Positions 1-8,680 of a stretch of 64,000 nucleotides of DNA are shown piece after piece. Both the position numbers and the translations under genes were made by a program. The notes beneath the pieces are model-generated. The model saw only the letters and a program-made list of their open reading frames with translations, made no database searches and was not told where the DNA came from. The first letter of the stretch is position 1. Every line of letters begins with the position of its first letter. The stretch is from Paenibacillus sp. MMS20-IR301 (lineage in GTDB: Bacteria > Bacillota > Bacilli > Paenibacillales > Paenibacillaceae): positions 4,774,001 to 4,838,000 of the forward strand of contig NZ_CP135275.1 in NCBI RefSeq assembly GCF_032302195.1, read 5' to 3'.

Positions 1-180
1 CTCCATAAAGGCGCTGACCTCAAAGATGTTCTTGTACCACTTGAGCGAAAAGCCCTCCGGGGGGAATTTCAGGACCGTGCCCGGCTCAAAGGAGGTAATG
101 GAGATGATCACGAGCGGACCCAGCAGAAAAATAAAAACCAGCAGCGTGTACCAGGGCAGCACGCGGTTTCCTTCCTTCAT
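1..180 (-). CDS. ABC transporter permease, PotC-like (partial, N-terminus only)
   Basis: The first 60 residues of an inner-membrane permease that runs off the left edge. An ATG at 180 follows AAGGGGTGA, which overlaps the stop of the upstream permease four bases away. The protein begins with a short charged stretch (MKEGN), a hydrophobic first membrane segment at about residues 8-25, then a periplasm-facing ITSFEPG stretch and FPPEGFSLKWYKNIF, wording typical of the second permease of spermidine/putrescine-type importers. It is the last visible gene of the operon running from 3070 leftwards; an ATPase gene is expected beyond the window. Substrate is not readable from the sequence. Confidence 0.85.
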   Translation of the reverse strand, partial: MKEGNRVLPWYTLLVFIFLLGPLVIISITSFEPGTVLKFPPEGFSLKWYKNIFEVSAFME

Positions 181-184
181 ATTC

Positions 185-1003
185 TCACCCCTTCGGATTC
201 AGGCGGTTCGCCCAGGCATTCATCAGGCCCACCACCACAAATGTAATAACAATCATAATTACCGCGATTACCGACGCCGCCTGCCAGTCATTCAGTGTCA
301 TCGCATTCTGGTACAGGAAGGTGGAGACCACCCGTTCCTTGCCGCCGAGCAGCGCCGGCGTGGTATACGCCGTAAGACTGCCGACGAAGACCAGAATCCC
401 GCCGATAATCAGCCCCGGCACGGTCAGCGGGAAGGTGATTTTGCGGAACGCCGCAAACGGGGAAGCGCCCAGACTGCGTGCCGCCCGGACCAGCTCATGG
501 TCCAGATTCTCCATCACCCCGAGCAGCGTAATAATGATCAGCGGCAGGAACAGATGCACCAGCCCGATCATCATCGCGGTCGGCGTATACAGAATGTCGA
601 GCGGCTTTGCGATTAGTCCCGTGTTCACCAGGAACGAGTTGATCAGCCCTTTTTTGCCGAGAATGATCATCCAGCTGAAAGAGCGCACTACGGGACTGGT
701 CAGCAGCGGAAAAATCGACAGCGCAAGCAGAAGGCTCTTCTTCCGCGCGCTGGCCCGCGAGATATAGTAAGCCGCCGGATACCCGAGCACCATACAGACC
801 AGCGTAGTCACCACACTCACCCGGAGCGTGGTCAGCAGGATGCGGTTAAAGTACCCGTCACGGAAAAAATGCAAATACCCTTCCAGCGTCAGCTTCCCGT
901 CCTGCACAAAGGTCGAGCCTATGGTCAGCGTGATCGGGATCAGCATGAAGACCGCCAGGAATAGGAGGCCCGGCAGCAGGAGCAGCATCACTTTTTTGTT
1001 CAT
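185..1003 (-). CDS. ABC transporter permease, PotB-like
   Basis: A 272-residue polytopic membrane protein of the spermidine/putrescine-type importer class. It has a first membrane helix at about residues 4-30, further hydrophobic segments near 60-83, 95-115, 145-167 and 200-265, and the cytoplasmic EAA-like coupling motif (ELVRAARSLGAS) around residues 170-181 that contacts the ATPase. It starts one base after the nucleoside hydrolase stop (1005) and ends four bases before the next permease, so it is translationally coupled within one operon. The family transports polyamines, thiamine precursors, iron or other small cations; the neighbouring nucleoside hydrolase hints at a nucleoside-like substrate, but that is inference. 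Confidence 0.9.
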   Translation of the reverse strand: MNKKVMLLLLPGLLFLAVFMLIPITLTIGSTFVQDGKLTLEGYLHFFRDGYFNRILLTTLRVSVVTTLVCMVLGYPAAYYISRASARKKSLLLALSIFPLLTSPVVRSFSWMIILGKKGLINSFLVNTGLIAKPLDILYTPTAMMIGLVHLFLPLIIITLLGVMENLDHELVRAARSLGASPFAAFRKITFPLTVPGLIIGGILVFVGSLTAYTTPALLGGKERVVSTFLYQNAMTLNDWQAASVIAVIMIVITFVVVGLMNAWANRLNPKG

Positions 1004-1004
1004 T

Positions 1005-1976
1005 CTAACGACTCCCGTCCTTCTTCGGCTCTTGATTGAAGCTATTTAAGCTATTGATGAAGCATTCCAGAAAAGCGGGCGCATCCACCTCCAGGCAGAC
1101 ACCGGCATTCGCCGGCCGTCCCAGCCGGTTCTGGAAATCGCAGACCGTCTGCCCGTCGCATAGCTCGCTGCGGGTTTCCACGTCCACATAATACTTCTGC
1201 ACGTTAACGAACTCCCTGTTCAGTGCCACCCCCACCGCGAGCGGATCATGCAGCGCACAAGCCTCCACACCGTTGCGTTCAAAATATCGCGTCCGGTAGT
1301 CGGCCGTACTCTGCTCCACATACCCGCGAATCTCCGGAAGGCGCAGCTTCGCGATATCCTCCGCGCTGAGCAGCGCCCGGCGGGTCACATCCAGCCCGAC
1401 CAGCGTCAGCTGCGGGAAGCCCGCAGCCAGCACCAGCTTGGCCGCCTCCGGATCGACGTACATGTTGTATTCCGCGGTCGGTGTAATATTGCCGAAGCCC
1501 TGCACCACACCGCCCATCACAATCACTTCGGCGGCATGCTGCGTTAGCTCCGGGCATTTGTGCAGCGCACGCGCCAGATTGGTCAGCGGCGCGGTCATAA
1601 TCAGCGTGACCTCGCCGGGATGCGCCAGCACCTGGCGGATGATGAAATCCTCTGCCCGCTTCTCTTCCGCGCGTTTCGTTACCGTCATATCGCGCAGGGC
1701 ACCGCCGATGCCGTCCGAGCCGTGCACACGGTGCTCGAACACTGTGTCCCGGACCAGCGGCTTGTCCGCGCCGCGATAGACCGGAATCTGCCCGGATACA
1801 CCGAGCAGCTCCAGAATTTTGCAGGTATTCAGCGTCGCCTGATCCAGCGAGACATTGCCGCTGACTGTGGTGATCCCGAGAATGTCGAGCTGTCCGCTCG
1901 TGACGGCCAGCATAATCGCCAGCGCGTCATCTACCCCTGTATCGACGTCCAGAATGACTTTTTTGCGTCCGGTCAT
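1005..1976 (-). CDS. Inosine-uridine-preferring nucleoside hydrolase family protein
   Basis: A 323-residue protein expected to hydrolyse the N-glycosidic bond of nucleosides, giving base and ribose, in the cytoplasm. The N-terminus carries the calcium-binding aspartate cluster of the family (DVDTGVDDA, residues 10-18). VMGG and EYNMYVDPEA in the middle and ALHDPLAV near the C-terminus are further family motifs. Its length is normal for IunH/RihA-type enzymes. Only two bases separate it from the lipoprotein stop upstream and one from the permease downstream, so it is made together with an importer. That suggests imported nucleosides are cleaved at once. Which base is preferred cannot be read. 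A ribokinase gene lies at 33.9-34.8 kb, but not in this operon. Confidence 0.9.
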   Translation of the reverse strand: MTGRKKVILDVDTGVDDALAIMLAVTSGQLDILGITTVSGNVSLDQATLNTCKILELLGVSGQIPVYRGADKPLVRDTVFEHRVHGSDGIGGALRDMTVTKRAEEKRAEDFIIRQVLAHPGEVTLIMTAPLTNLARALHKCPELTQHAAEVIVMGGVVQGFGNITPTAEYNMYVDPEAAKLVLAAGFPQLTLVGLDVTRRALLSAEDIAKLRLPEIRGYVEQSTADYRTRYFERNGVEACALHDPLAVGVALNREFVNVQKYYVDVETRSELCDGQTVCDFQNRLGRPANAGVCLEVDAPAFLECFINSLNSFNQEPKKDGSR

Positions 1977-1978
1977 CC

Positions 1979-3070
1979 TTAGCCGCCAATCTCACGGTTG
2001 AAGCGGTCTGTCCACACGGAGATGTGCTCGTTCACGAAGGACATGTCCAGCTTGCGCAGCTTGCTGATGACATCCGCACCGTACGTTACGCCTGCAGCCT
2101 CTTCCTCTGTCAGTACCACTCCGGTATTTACCGGGGAATCGACTTTGGCTTTGGCGGATTTCTCCTGCACTTCCTGGCTCAGCTGCCAGTTGATGAACTC
2201 TTCGGCCAGCTCTTTATTATCACTGCCTTTGACTACATTGATTGTATTCATTACGGCATACGCACCTTCAGATGGTGCTACGAACTTGGCATCCGGCACG
2301 GCTGCCTGGAGATCCTTGAAGTACATCTCCATGATCGGACCGCCGGCAATTTCCTCCTGGCCGAACATATTCACATACTCCGAGGTCTGGGAGTAGTATT
2401 TGACTACATTGCTGTCCAGCTCCTTCAGCTTCGTGAAGGCTCCGTCCTCATTGAACTCTGTACCGCCCGACACGAGCGAGGCGGCATCCACAATCATCGG
2501 ACCTGCTGTGGCAGTAATCGCCGGCAGCGCCAGGTTCTTGTCGAACTTACTCCACATATCTGCCCATGAACCGACTTCTCCATCTACAAGTGCCGGGTTA
2601 TAGGCAATTCCCAGACGGCCCACGGTATACGCCGGACCATACTCTTCGCCGAGCGGCGCTTTGGCAATATCATAAATGTTGTCGGTGTTCGGAATCTTGC
2701 TGCGGTCGATCGTCTCGAACAGCCCTTCATTGATCGCCTGCTGCGCATAATAGTCAGACAAGTAGACTACATCCACATCGGAGCTGCCCTGGCGGATTTT
2801 GTTCAGGCGCTCAGCGTTGTTGCCGATCTCAACGACGATTTTGACATTATGTTCTTTCTCAAACGGGGCATACACCGATTCCTTGAAGAAATCCTCCGAG
2901 AACCCCCAGGTTGAAACTACCAGTTCCGCCGGTGCACCCGAAGCTGTCGCTTCCGGTGCTGCCGCATTGTCCGTGCCGGCGCCGTTTGTCGCAGCGTTAT
3001 TATTACTGCCGCAAGCGGCAAGCAGAGAAGTTAAAGCAAGAGCAAGACCTGTAGTCATTAGTTTTTTCAT
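1979..3070 (-). CDS. ABC transporter substrate-binding lipoprotein, PotD-like
   Basis: A 363-residue extracellular binding protein anchored by a lipid. The start is the ATG at 3070, behind GGGAGG eight bases upstream, rather than an in-frame ATG at 3088 that lies before this Shine-Dalgarno sequence. The signal peptide ends in a lipobox, LLAAC, with the modified cysteine at residue 20, followed by an Asn/Ala/Thr-rich linker. The mature part (ELVVSTWGFSEDFFK..., YLSDYYAQQAINEG, GPIMEMYFKDL) resembles spermidine/putrescine-type binding proteins. It is the first gene of the operon with the nucleoside hydrolase and two permeases. The ligand is unknown. Confidence 0.9.
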   Translation of the reverse strand: MKKLMTTGLALALTSLLAACGSNNNAATNGAGTDNAAAPEATASGAPAELVVSTWGFSEDFFKESVYAPFEKEHNVKIVVEIGNNAERLNKIRQGSSDVDVVYLSDYYAQQAINEGLFETIDRSKIPNTDNIYDIAKAPLGEEYGPAYTVGRLGIAYNPALVDGEVGSWADMWSKFDKNLALPAITATAGPMIVDAASLVSGGTEFNEDGAFTKLKELDSNVVKYYSQTSEYVNMFGQEEIAGGPIMEMYFKDLQAAVPDAKFVAPSEGAYAVMNTINVVKGSDNKELAEEFINWQLSQEVQEKSAKAKVDSPVNTGVVLTEEEAAGVTYGADVISKLRKLDMSFVNEHISVWTDRFNREIGG

Positions 3071-3235
3071 TAGTAAATAACCTCCCAAATGTAATTAAAT
3101 ATGCGGTACAATTCCAGCGGTCATCCTATACATACGGCATGTTCTGTAGGTCTTCCATTAAGCAATCGGCAGCAGACAACGGATCAGCAGCACCCCCTGT
3201 TGGTAATAAAATCTGTGTTTTCCTTATTTTTTCAC

Positions 3236-3280
3236 AAAAAAAAGAAAAGCATTCTTGTAGGAACAAGAACACTTTTCTTT
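3236..3280 (-). terminator. Intrinsic terminator of the DUF2294 gene
   Basis: On the minus strand AAAGAAAAG, then a 2-nt bulge, TTCTTGT, a 4-nt loop, ACAAGAA, bulge and CTTTTCTTT form a long hairpin that runs directly into a run of eight T residues (A run 3236-3243 on the plus strand). It lies about 100 bases after the stop at 3377 and ahead of the transporter operon. Confidence 0.8.
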
Positions 3281-3376
3281 GTATAAACAAAGGAAAGAGC
3301 TACCCCGTTATAAAAGGTCGGTCTTCGCTTAAGATAGATCAAAAGCAAAAATCCGCAAAATTCAATTTGAACCCCG

Positions 3377-3721
3377 TCATTCCCCGGCCCATATCATATT
3401 GGTAAAAGCCCATCCGGTGGGTGCATCATAATCTCTCAGCAGAACTTCAATCGTTAAGCCCATTTCTGCTTCGAGCCGTTCCCGGAATCTCTTCTTGAAC
3501 AGCAGCGACATCCGGAAGTCCACTTCCTGCTTAAGCTCCGGCGCTTCCCCTTCGAGGGCAGTCGACCGTGGAGATCTGCGGTGCTTGGCGTGAAAGGTAA
3601 TGACCCGCTGATCGACAGTAACGCGGAGCAGGGTCGTCCCGAAACCAAACAATTCCTTGGAGATCTCATTGTAGATCTGGCACATCTTCTTCTTCTGCTC
3701 GCTGTTCTCCAGTTCTGCCAT
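3377..3721 (-). CDS. DUF2294-like small cytosolic protein
   Basis: A 114-residue soluble protein starting MAELENSEQKKK. I chose the ATG at 3721, preceded by GAAGGTGG, over a GTG at 3757 without a good ribosome site. An N-terminal helical part (KKKMCQIYNEISKELFGFG) is followed by a charged beta-rich part (TLLRVTVDQRVITFHAKHRRSP) and a second helical segment (FKKRFRERLEAEMG) before LLRDYDAPTGWAFTN. The layout fits the DUF2294 family, whose members have no settled biochemical role. The gene stands alone between its own terminator and a long AT-rich upstream region. Family assignment is from memory of the pattern and should be treated as probable. Confidence 0.65.
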   Translation of the reverse strand: MAELENSEQKKKMCQIYNEISKELFGFGTTLLRVTVDQRVITFHAKHRRSPRSTALEGEAPELKQEVDFRMSLLFKKRFRERLEAEMGLTIEVLLRDYDAPTGWAFTNMIWAGE

Positions 3722-4688
3722 GAAACCACCTTCGGCAACAGAATATCGTACAATCACATCGATAATAATTGCTATTATACATAATTATAGATTTTTCGGC
3801 AAGAAAAAAGCTGAATATAACATCAAAGTAACGCCAAACACGAACAATACCTGGTTAACAGCTATATATGTGTACGGGAACACTCCTGTTTCATGCGGGA
3901 TGCTTTACTTGAATAGCATTGCAGCAGTTTGCCGCCGGACCAGCGTTCCAGCTTCGTTCTATTTAGAGTGAATTTCAGAATTTAACTGGCTGCATGGGCG
4001 AAACTCTTGAGCAGCAAGGGTTTTACACAGCGGCTGGCCATTATTCTTAAGTTCAGCTGATATAACTGTATTTCGTACAACTAAAGCAACCATTTATTGC
4101 GCTGAGGGAGTTTTAATTGCAGTTTATACAGTTAAAAACCCCCATATTCCGCAAAATAGGAGCTATCGCTGATTTTAGTTGTACAGAATACAGTTAACCC
4201 GGGAATCCGGTATTTCTGTCGTTCTTTAGTTGCAGTAAATACAATTAGCTGCTATGGGGTGCCCATGATTTACTCTATATAGACTGGCAAGCGCTGACTT
4301 AAGCTGAATAGACATGTTCAAGTAGTACAATCTATCAGTAGAATATATTTCGACTCAGTCGCGGCTCTCGAAGAATAAAGTTCAGCCTGTTTACAGTTAA
4401 CCTGCTTAATTCAAGATCCGTCCCGAAACTAAAAAACCAAGAAATAACGGCAAAGGAACTATAGCTACTAGAGTTGCTATGTCAGCTGCTGCTACATCTG
4501 GCTACGTCTGCTAATGCTACGTCTGCTTCATCTGCTGCTGCTTCATTTGGCACATCTGGCTGCGTCTGCTTGTGCTCCCCTTTGCCGCATCCCTAATTAT
4601 TCACATGCTGCAGTTTTCTATACAGCAATAAGGGAAGCCAAGGTATCCCCCGCTTCCCCCTTCCCTATGATCTGCTTGCTGTTTATTA
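3722..4688. other. 967-bp gene-free spacer
   Basis: No reading frame here looks coding. The part next to 3722 is AT-rich and probably holds the promoter of the DUF2294 gene. The middle holds four related quasi-palindromic repeats (listed separately). From about 4480 to 4580 there is a degenerate run of CTGCT/CATCTG/CTACGTCTG triplet-like units, a low-complexity tract just downstream of the alpha-galactosidase stop. Confidence 0.7.
4062..4247. repeat. Four copies of a ~24-bp quasi-palindromic repeat
   Basis: Copies read ATAACTGTATTTCGTACAAC(TAAA) at 4062-4085 on the plus strand, and in the inverse sense TTTTAATTGCAGTTTATACAG(TT) at 4111-4136, TTTAGTTGTACAGAATACAG(TTAA) at 4173-4197 and TTTAGTTGCAGTAAATACAA(TTA) at 4225-4247. 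The first and third are near-perfect reverse complements, so the pair could fold into a long stem enclosing the second copy. Confidence 0.75.
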
Positions 4689-6836
4689 TTAAGCCTTCAG
4701 GCGGTAGCAGCCGCTCACAAAGTCCCGCTGGAGTTCCGGCAGCATCAGGCCGGCCTGCATCAGGTAGTCCCCGCCGTAAACCTCACCGCTGCCCTCAACC
4801 TGATAATCGAAGTCCGGGTTCAGGCCGCTGAGCAGGAGCATCCGGCGCGGCGGATGCGGAACCGCCAGTACCCGGAAGTAGTAGACTAGCGCCTCGCGCT
4901 GATCCTCCGAGACGAACATCCAGGCCGTATCATTGCCTTCAAACGGACTCTCCAGCCGGTAGAGATTGCCCTGCTGCACCAGACTGCGGATTTCCTTATA
5001 GTTCGCTACCTGAGCCTTCGCCAGCTCCTTCTCCTCCGGAGTAAACTTTGTCAGATCCAGCTCATACCCGAAGTTACCGGACATGGCCACATCTCCCCGG
5101 AAGGACAGCGGGGTAAGCCGCCCCACCTGATGATTCGGCACCGCAGAGACATGCGCCCCCATCGCGCTGGCCGGATAGATCAGGCTGGTGCCGTACTGGA
5201 TCTTGAGACGTTCAACAGCATCCGTATCATCGCTGGTCCAGGTCTGCGGCATATAGTAGAGCATACCGGGATCGAACCTTCCGCCGCCGCTGCAGCAGCT
5301 TTCAAACAGGATATGCGGGAATGCCGCCGTCAGCCGCTCAAGCAGCTCGTACAATCCGAGCACATAGCGGTGGGCGGTCTCTTCCTGCCGCTCTGCCGGG
5401 AGCTGCGCCGAACCGATCTCCGTCAGGCAGCGGTTCATATCCCATTTGATATAGGTGACCGGAACCGCAGAGAAGATACGGCTGAGCGATTCGAAAATAT
5501 ACTCCCGCACCTCCGCCCTCGTGTAATCGAGCACCAGCTGCCAGCGGGCCTCCGTGCGGCGGCGGCCCGGAACATGCAGACACCAGTCCGGGTGGCTGCG
5601 GTACAGGTCGCTGTCCGGCGAGATCATCTCCGGCTCTACCCACAGACCGAACTTCAGGCCGTGGCTGTTCACCCGCTGTGCCAGATCGGACAGGCCGCCG
5701 GGCAGCTTGCGCAGATCCTCGGTCCAGTCGCCGAGCGAGGAGTTGTCTGCATCTCTTTTGCCGAACCAGCCGTCATCCAGCACGAACAGCTCAATGCCGA
5801 GCTTCGCCCCTTCAGCCGCAATCGCCTCCAGCTTGTCGGTATCGAAGTTGAAATACGTGGCTTCCCAGTTATTGACCAGAATCGGGCGTTCCTTGTCCCT
5901 GTACTGGCCTCTGCAGAGCCGGGTCCGGTACAGCCGGTGATAGGTTCTCGACATTTCACCAATTCCTTGGCCGGAATAGACCATAACAGTCTCCGGTGTC
6001 TGGAAACCGGCGCCCGGCTCAAGCAGCCAGGAGAAGTCCAGGGAGTTCAGCCCGATGGTAAACCGGGTGGTCCTGAACGAATCCACCTCAGCTTCGGCCT
6101 CGAAGCTGCCGCTGTAGACCAGGGAGAAGCCGAACACTTCACCCTGGTTCTCATCCGCGCCGGACTTAGCCAGCGCCGCAAATGGATTATGCTGGTGGCT
6201 GCTCATCCCCCGGCGGCTGTGGATTGCTGTATTTCCCTGCTCCAGACGCCTGCGGGTGATCCCCGCCTCCCGTGACCAGGCACCGGACAGGTAGATCATG
6301 TCCATGTCGGCGGCCGGGAAATCAACCGAGGCGCTAAGTGCACGCTGTAGCTGCAGCTGTGCCGTACCTTCATTAACAAATTCCACAGAACGGGCAATCA
6401 CATTCCGCTCCTTATACACAGTGTACTTGAGCGTAACGGTGAGCTTGGCGTAATCATCCTTCAGGATCAGCTCCAGCGTATCCGCTTCCTCCGGAGACTC
6501 TACATAGACTGCAGGCAGACCGGTAAGCTCCGGCTTACCGGCTGTGATCCGATACCCGCTGTAACACAGCTCCGTAATTCGCGTGCCGTCTGTAAGCTTA
6601 GCCTGATACGCCGGAACCCGGAAATCCCCGGTTCCGTACTGCGGATACTCCTGCGGCAGCCGGTCCAGCGAACCATGGGCTACCGGCAGCAGTAGCCCGT
6701 CCAGATTACTGCCCTCGCGCAGCCGTTTCCCCCAATAGAGATGCGCCGGATAGTTATTCACCAGCCCGATCACATAACTCATGCCTGTACTCTGCAGGTG
6801 GAATATTCCCTTATCTTCCTGAACCCAAATCGCCAT
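4689..6836 (-). CDS. GH36 alpha-galactosidase
   Basis: A 715-residue intracellular glycosidase (no signal peptide) that removes alpha-1,6-linked galactose from raffinose-type oligosaccharides or galactomannan fragments. Family GH36 features are clear: an N-terminal beta-sandwich, then the barrel with WEATYFNF and FVLDDGWFG, the nucleophile Asp466 in KWDMNR, ESCCSGGGRFD and the acid/base Asp536 in TSDDTDA. Both catalytic residues sit 70 apart, as in the Geobacillus enzymes, and the length matches. The start at 6836 follows a GGAGAGAAGGA stretch. The gene lies upstream of, and in the same direction as, nothing but repeats and the IS110 element, which separates it from the beta-mannosidase at 9.1-11.6 kb; the two enzymes would cooperate on galactomannan oligosaccharides. 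Confidence 0.95.
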   Translation of the reverse strand: MAIWVQEDKGIFHLQSTGMSYVIGLVNNYPAHLYWGKRLREGSNLDGLLLPVAHGSLDRLPQEYPQYGTGDFRVPAYQAKLTDGTRITELCYSGYRITAGKPELTGLPAVYVESPEEADTLELILKDDYAKLTVTLKYTVYKERNVIARSVEFVNEGTAQLQLQRALSASVDFPAADMDMIYLSGAWSREAGITRRRLEQGNTAIHSRRGMSSHQHNPFAALAKSGADENQGEVFGFSLVYSGSFEAEAEVDSFRTTRFTIGLNSLDFSWLLEPGAGFQTPETVMVYSGQGIGEMSRTYHRLYRTRLCRGQYRDKERPILVNNWEATYFNFDTDKLEAIAAEGAKLGIELFVLDDGWFGKRDADNSSLGDWTEDLRKLPGGLSDLAQRVNSHGLKFGLWVEPEMISPDSDLYRSHPDWCLHVPGRRRTEARWQLVLDYTRAEVREYIFESLSRIFSAVPVTYIKWDMNRCLTEIGSAQLPAERQEETAHRYVLGLYELLERLTAAFPHILFESCCSGGGRFDPGMLYYMPQTWTSDDTDAVERLKIQYGTSLIYPASAMGAHVSAVPNHQVGRLTPLSFRGDVAMSGNFGYELDLTKFTPEEKELAKAQVANYKEIRSLVQQGNLYRLESPFEGNDTAWMFVSEDQREALVYYFRVLAVPHPPRRMLLLSGLNPDFDYQVEGSGEVYGGDYLMQAGLMLPELQRDFVSGCYRLKA

Positions 6837-6916
6837 GCTCCGATTCCTTCTCTCCTGAAGATTGATAATATACGGCCAATATTTCTATTAAAAACAGCTC
6901 ATACAAGCAGACTGGA

Positions 6917-7066
6917 GCCGCCATTTCGCTGCAAACGCCCTTTTTCTCCGCCATGCGGACAGGAGAGCCGTTATTTCACTGAAAATACCCCTTTTCCCCG
7001 CCATGCGGACACAGAAGCCGTTATTAGTCCGCTTCATCGTCCAAAAGCCCCCGAATGTGGCAAATA
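6917..7066. repeat. 50-bp degenerate tandem repeat upstream of the alpha-galactosidase
   Basis: Units begin with GCCG at 6917, 6967 and 7017, each running GCC(G/A)(C/T)(C/T)ATTTC...CCCTTTTTCTCCGCCATGCGGACA; the third is incomplete. The segment CGGACAGGAGAGCCGTTATT also occurs in variant form in the fold-back repeats at 19.8, 39.8 and 60.9 kb. It sits between the alpha-galactosidase start and the IS110 element, where the promoter of the galactosidase would be expected. Confidence 0.75.
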
Positions 7067-7239
7067 GGATCTCCTGAGTCCGCAAGATCAAGAAATAGTT
7101 GTAAATTCGGCAAATAGTTATCATGAACGAAACCGACATCGCAATTTGTTTATCTCGTAGGTTAAATTGGAAATCCTAAGAGTGAATGGCTCAAAGATCC
7201 CAATTCAGAGCTAACAAACAAAAAGGAGTCGGTTTACTA

Positions 7240-8391
7240 ATGAGTATCGCCAAAAAGTATATTGGATTAGACGTATCCAAAGCCAAAATTGCTGTAGCCA
7301 TCGCAGATGAGGGCCGTGGCGAACCCCGCTTTTGGGGGATTATCGAACATACCAAGGAACGCATACTAAAGCTTCTACATCAACTGCAAGGTTCCGGTGA
7401 ATCCCGAGTGGAACTGGAAGTCTGCTACGAAGCCGGGCCCACCGGGTACATGCTTCACCGTTGGCTCCTCGAAGCCGGCATTGCCTGTACCGTTGTTGCT
7501 CCTTCTCTTATCCCTCAGCGCGCTGGGGACCGGATTAAAACCGACAAGCGGGATGCGCTTCGCTTGGCTCAACTCTTTCGGGCTGGCGAACTAACGGGGA
7601 TCTACATCCCCTCTCCTGAGGAGGAAGCGCTCCGGGATCTCGTTCGAGCCCGCGAGGACGCCAAAGAAGATATGAACCGCCACAAGCAGCGCATGGGCAA
7701 GTTCCTGCTGCGTTTGCAGCTCTTCCCTCCAAGCAAGGTCAAGGCCTGGACCTTCGCCTTTGAAGAGTGGCTGGATACCCTCCGCTTCGAGAGTTCCTGC
7801 CACCGCATAGTCTTCCAGGAATACCGGGAGAGCATTCGAGAAACGGCAGAACGACTTCGGCGTTACGAAAAAGAGATCGAGCGTCTCTCTCACACCCATG
7901 TGCAGGCGCCACTTATTGAAGCCCTTCAGGCGCTGCGAGGAGTGGCCACACTCACCGCTACCACACTGGTGTCGGAGATGGTCAGTGTGACGCGGTTTGC
8001 CAGCGCCCCCTCGTTCATGAGCTACTGTGGGTTAGTACCCAGTGAACACTCCAGCGGTGTGAGCCGTAGTCAGGGAAAGCTGACCAAGGCAGGCAATGCA
8101 CATTTGCGGCGGGTGCTGGTCGAAGCGGCCCACCATTACCGGCACTCACCGGGCGTACGGCGCAAATTGCGGGAGCGAATCAGCGGACTGCCGCCGGAGG
8201 TGCAGCGAATGGCCTTTGAGGCACAAAATCGACTTCATCGCAAATACATGACGATGCTGGGAAAAGGGAAGCACAAATCGAAAATCGTAGCCGCCATTGC
8301 CCGGGAGCTTGCCGGCTTTGTATGGGCTATTGCCAGAGTTCTGGAGAAGGGCGACCGAAACCCAGCCACGGATTCTCTAATTGCCGGATAA
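7240..8391 (+). CDS. IS110-family transposase (DEDD recombinase)
   Basis: A 383-residue transposase. The ATG at 7240 follows AAGGAG; an upstream in-frame ATG at 7186 lacks such a site. The N-terminal RuvC-like DEDD domain begins YIGLDVSK with the first acidic residue Asp11 and contains TDKRDA near residues 108-113. The middle is a charged coiled-coil-like region (YRESIRETAERLRRYEKEIERL). The C-terminal Transposase_20 domain shows GVATLTATTLVSEM, then SYCGLVPSEHSSG with conserved serines, and TKAGNAHLRRVLVEAA. The frame is intact, so the element may be active. Members of this family use a bridge RNA encoded in their non-coding end to choose targets. Confidence 0.95.
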   Translation: MSIAKKYIGLDVSKAKIAVAIADEGRGEPRFWGIIEHTKERILKLLHQLQGSGESRVELEVCYEAGPTGYMLHRWLLEAGIACTVVAPSLIPQRAGDRIKTDKRDALRLAQLFRAGELTGIYIPSPEEEALRDLVRAREDAKEDMNRHKQRMGKFLLRLQLFPPSKVKAWTFAFEEWLDTLRFESSCHRIVFQEYRESIRETAERLRRYEKEIERLSHTHVQAPLIEALQALRGVATLTATTLVSEMVSVTRFASAPSFMSYCGLVPSEHSSGVSRSQGKLTKAGNAHLRRVLVEAAHHYRHSPGVRRKLRERISGLPPEVQRMAFEAQNRLHRKYMTMLGKGKHKSKIVAAIARELAGFVWAIARVLEKGDRNPATDSLIAG

Positions 8392-8482
8392 CCCTTGCCG
8401 TACATGGACGACAAGGCCACACGTTACGTTACTGAAAAAAAGTCCCACCCTAAAAGAAAGGAAGTGAAAACCGGGAAGCTAG

Positions 8483-8680
8483 AGCATGACTTACCTTGGA
8501 GGCAAAATCGAGCAAGGTGAAGAGAAACGCCGCGGAAGACCTTTGTGCCCGTTTGCTTGCAAACGACGGACGAAAATAGTTAGCGGCAGGCTCTTCAGAT
8601 GGATAGATACCATGTGTAAACCCACGAATATCAGGATGCCAACCAGCGAATGATTTTTGCCTCCAAGTTAAGAACATGCT
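8483..8680. other. Structured non-coding 3' region of the IS110 element, possible bridge-RNA locus
   Basis: Arms 8483-8515 (AGCATG..TTA.CTTGGAGGCAAAATC) and 8646-8680 (its reverse complement with small differences) can pair over about 30 bases and enclose 130 bases that also hold short self-complementary stretches such as CCCGTTTGCTTGCAAACG. The size of about 200 bases and the place after the transposase gene fit the RNA-coding end of IS1111-type elements. The RNA and its direction are inferred, not shown. Confidence 0.4.

Noticed and set aside
3241..3280. The 3241-3280 palindrome as an operator of the transporter operon
   Set aside because: On the minus strand it runs straight into eight T residues downstream of the DUF2294 stop, which explains it better as a terminator.
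4514..4831. A 105-codon plus-strand frame starting in the CTGCT tract
   Set aside because: It starts in low-complexity DNA and runs antisense into the alpha-galactosidase gene.
5130..6275. A 381-codon open frame on the plus strand opposite the alpha-galactosidase gene
   Set aside because: It lies wholly antisense to a gene with both catalytic residues intact, has no ribosome site and shows Arg/Gln/Pro-rich composition typical of shadow frames in GC-rich genes.
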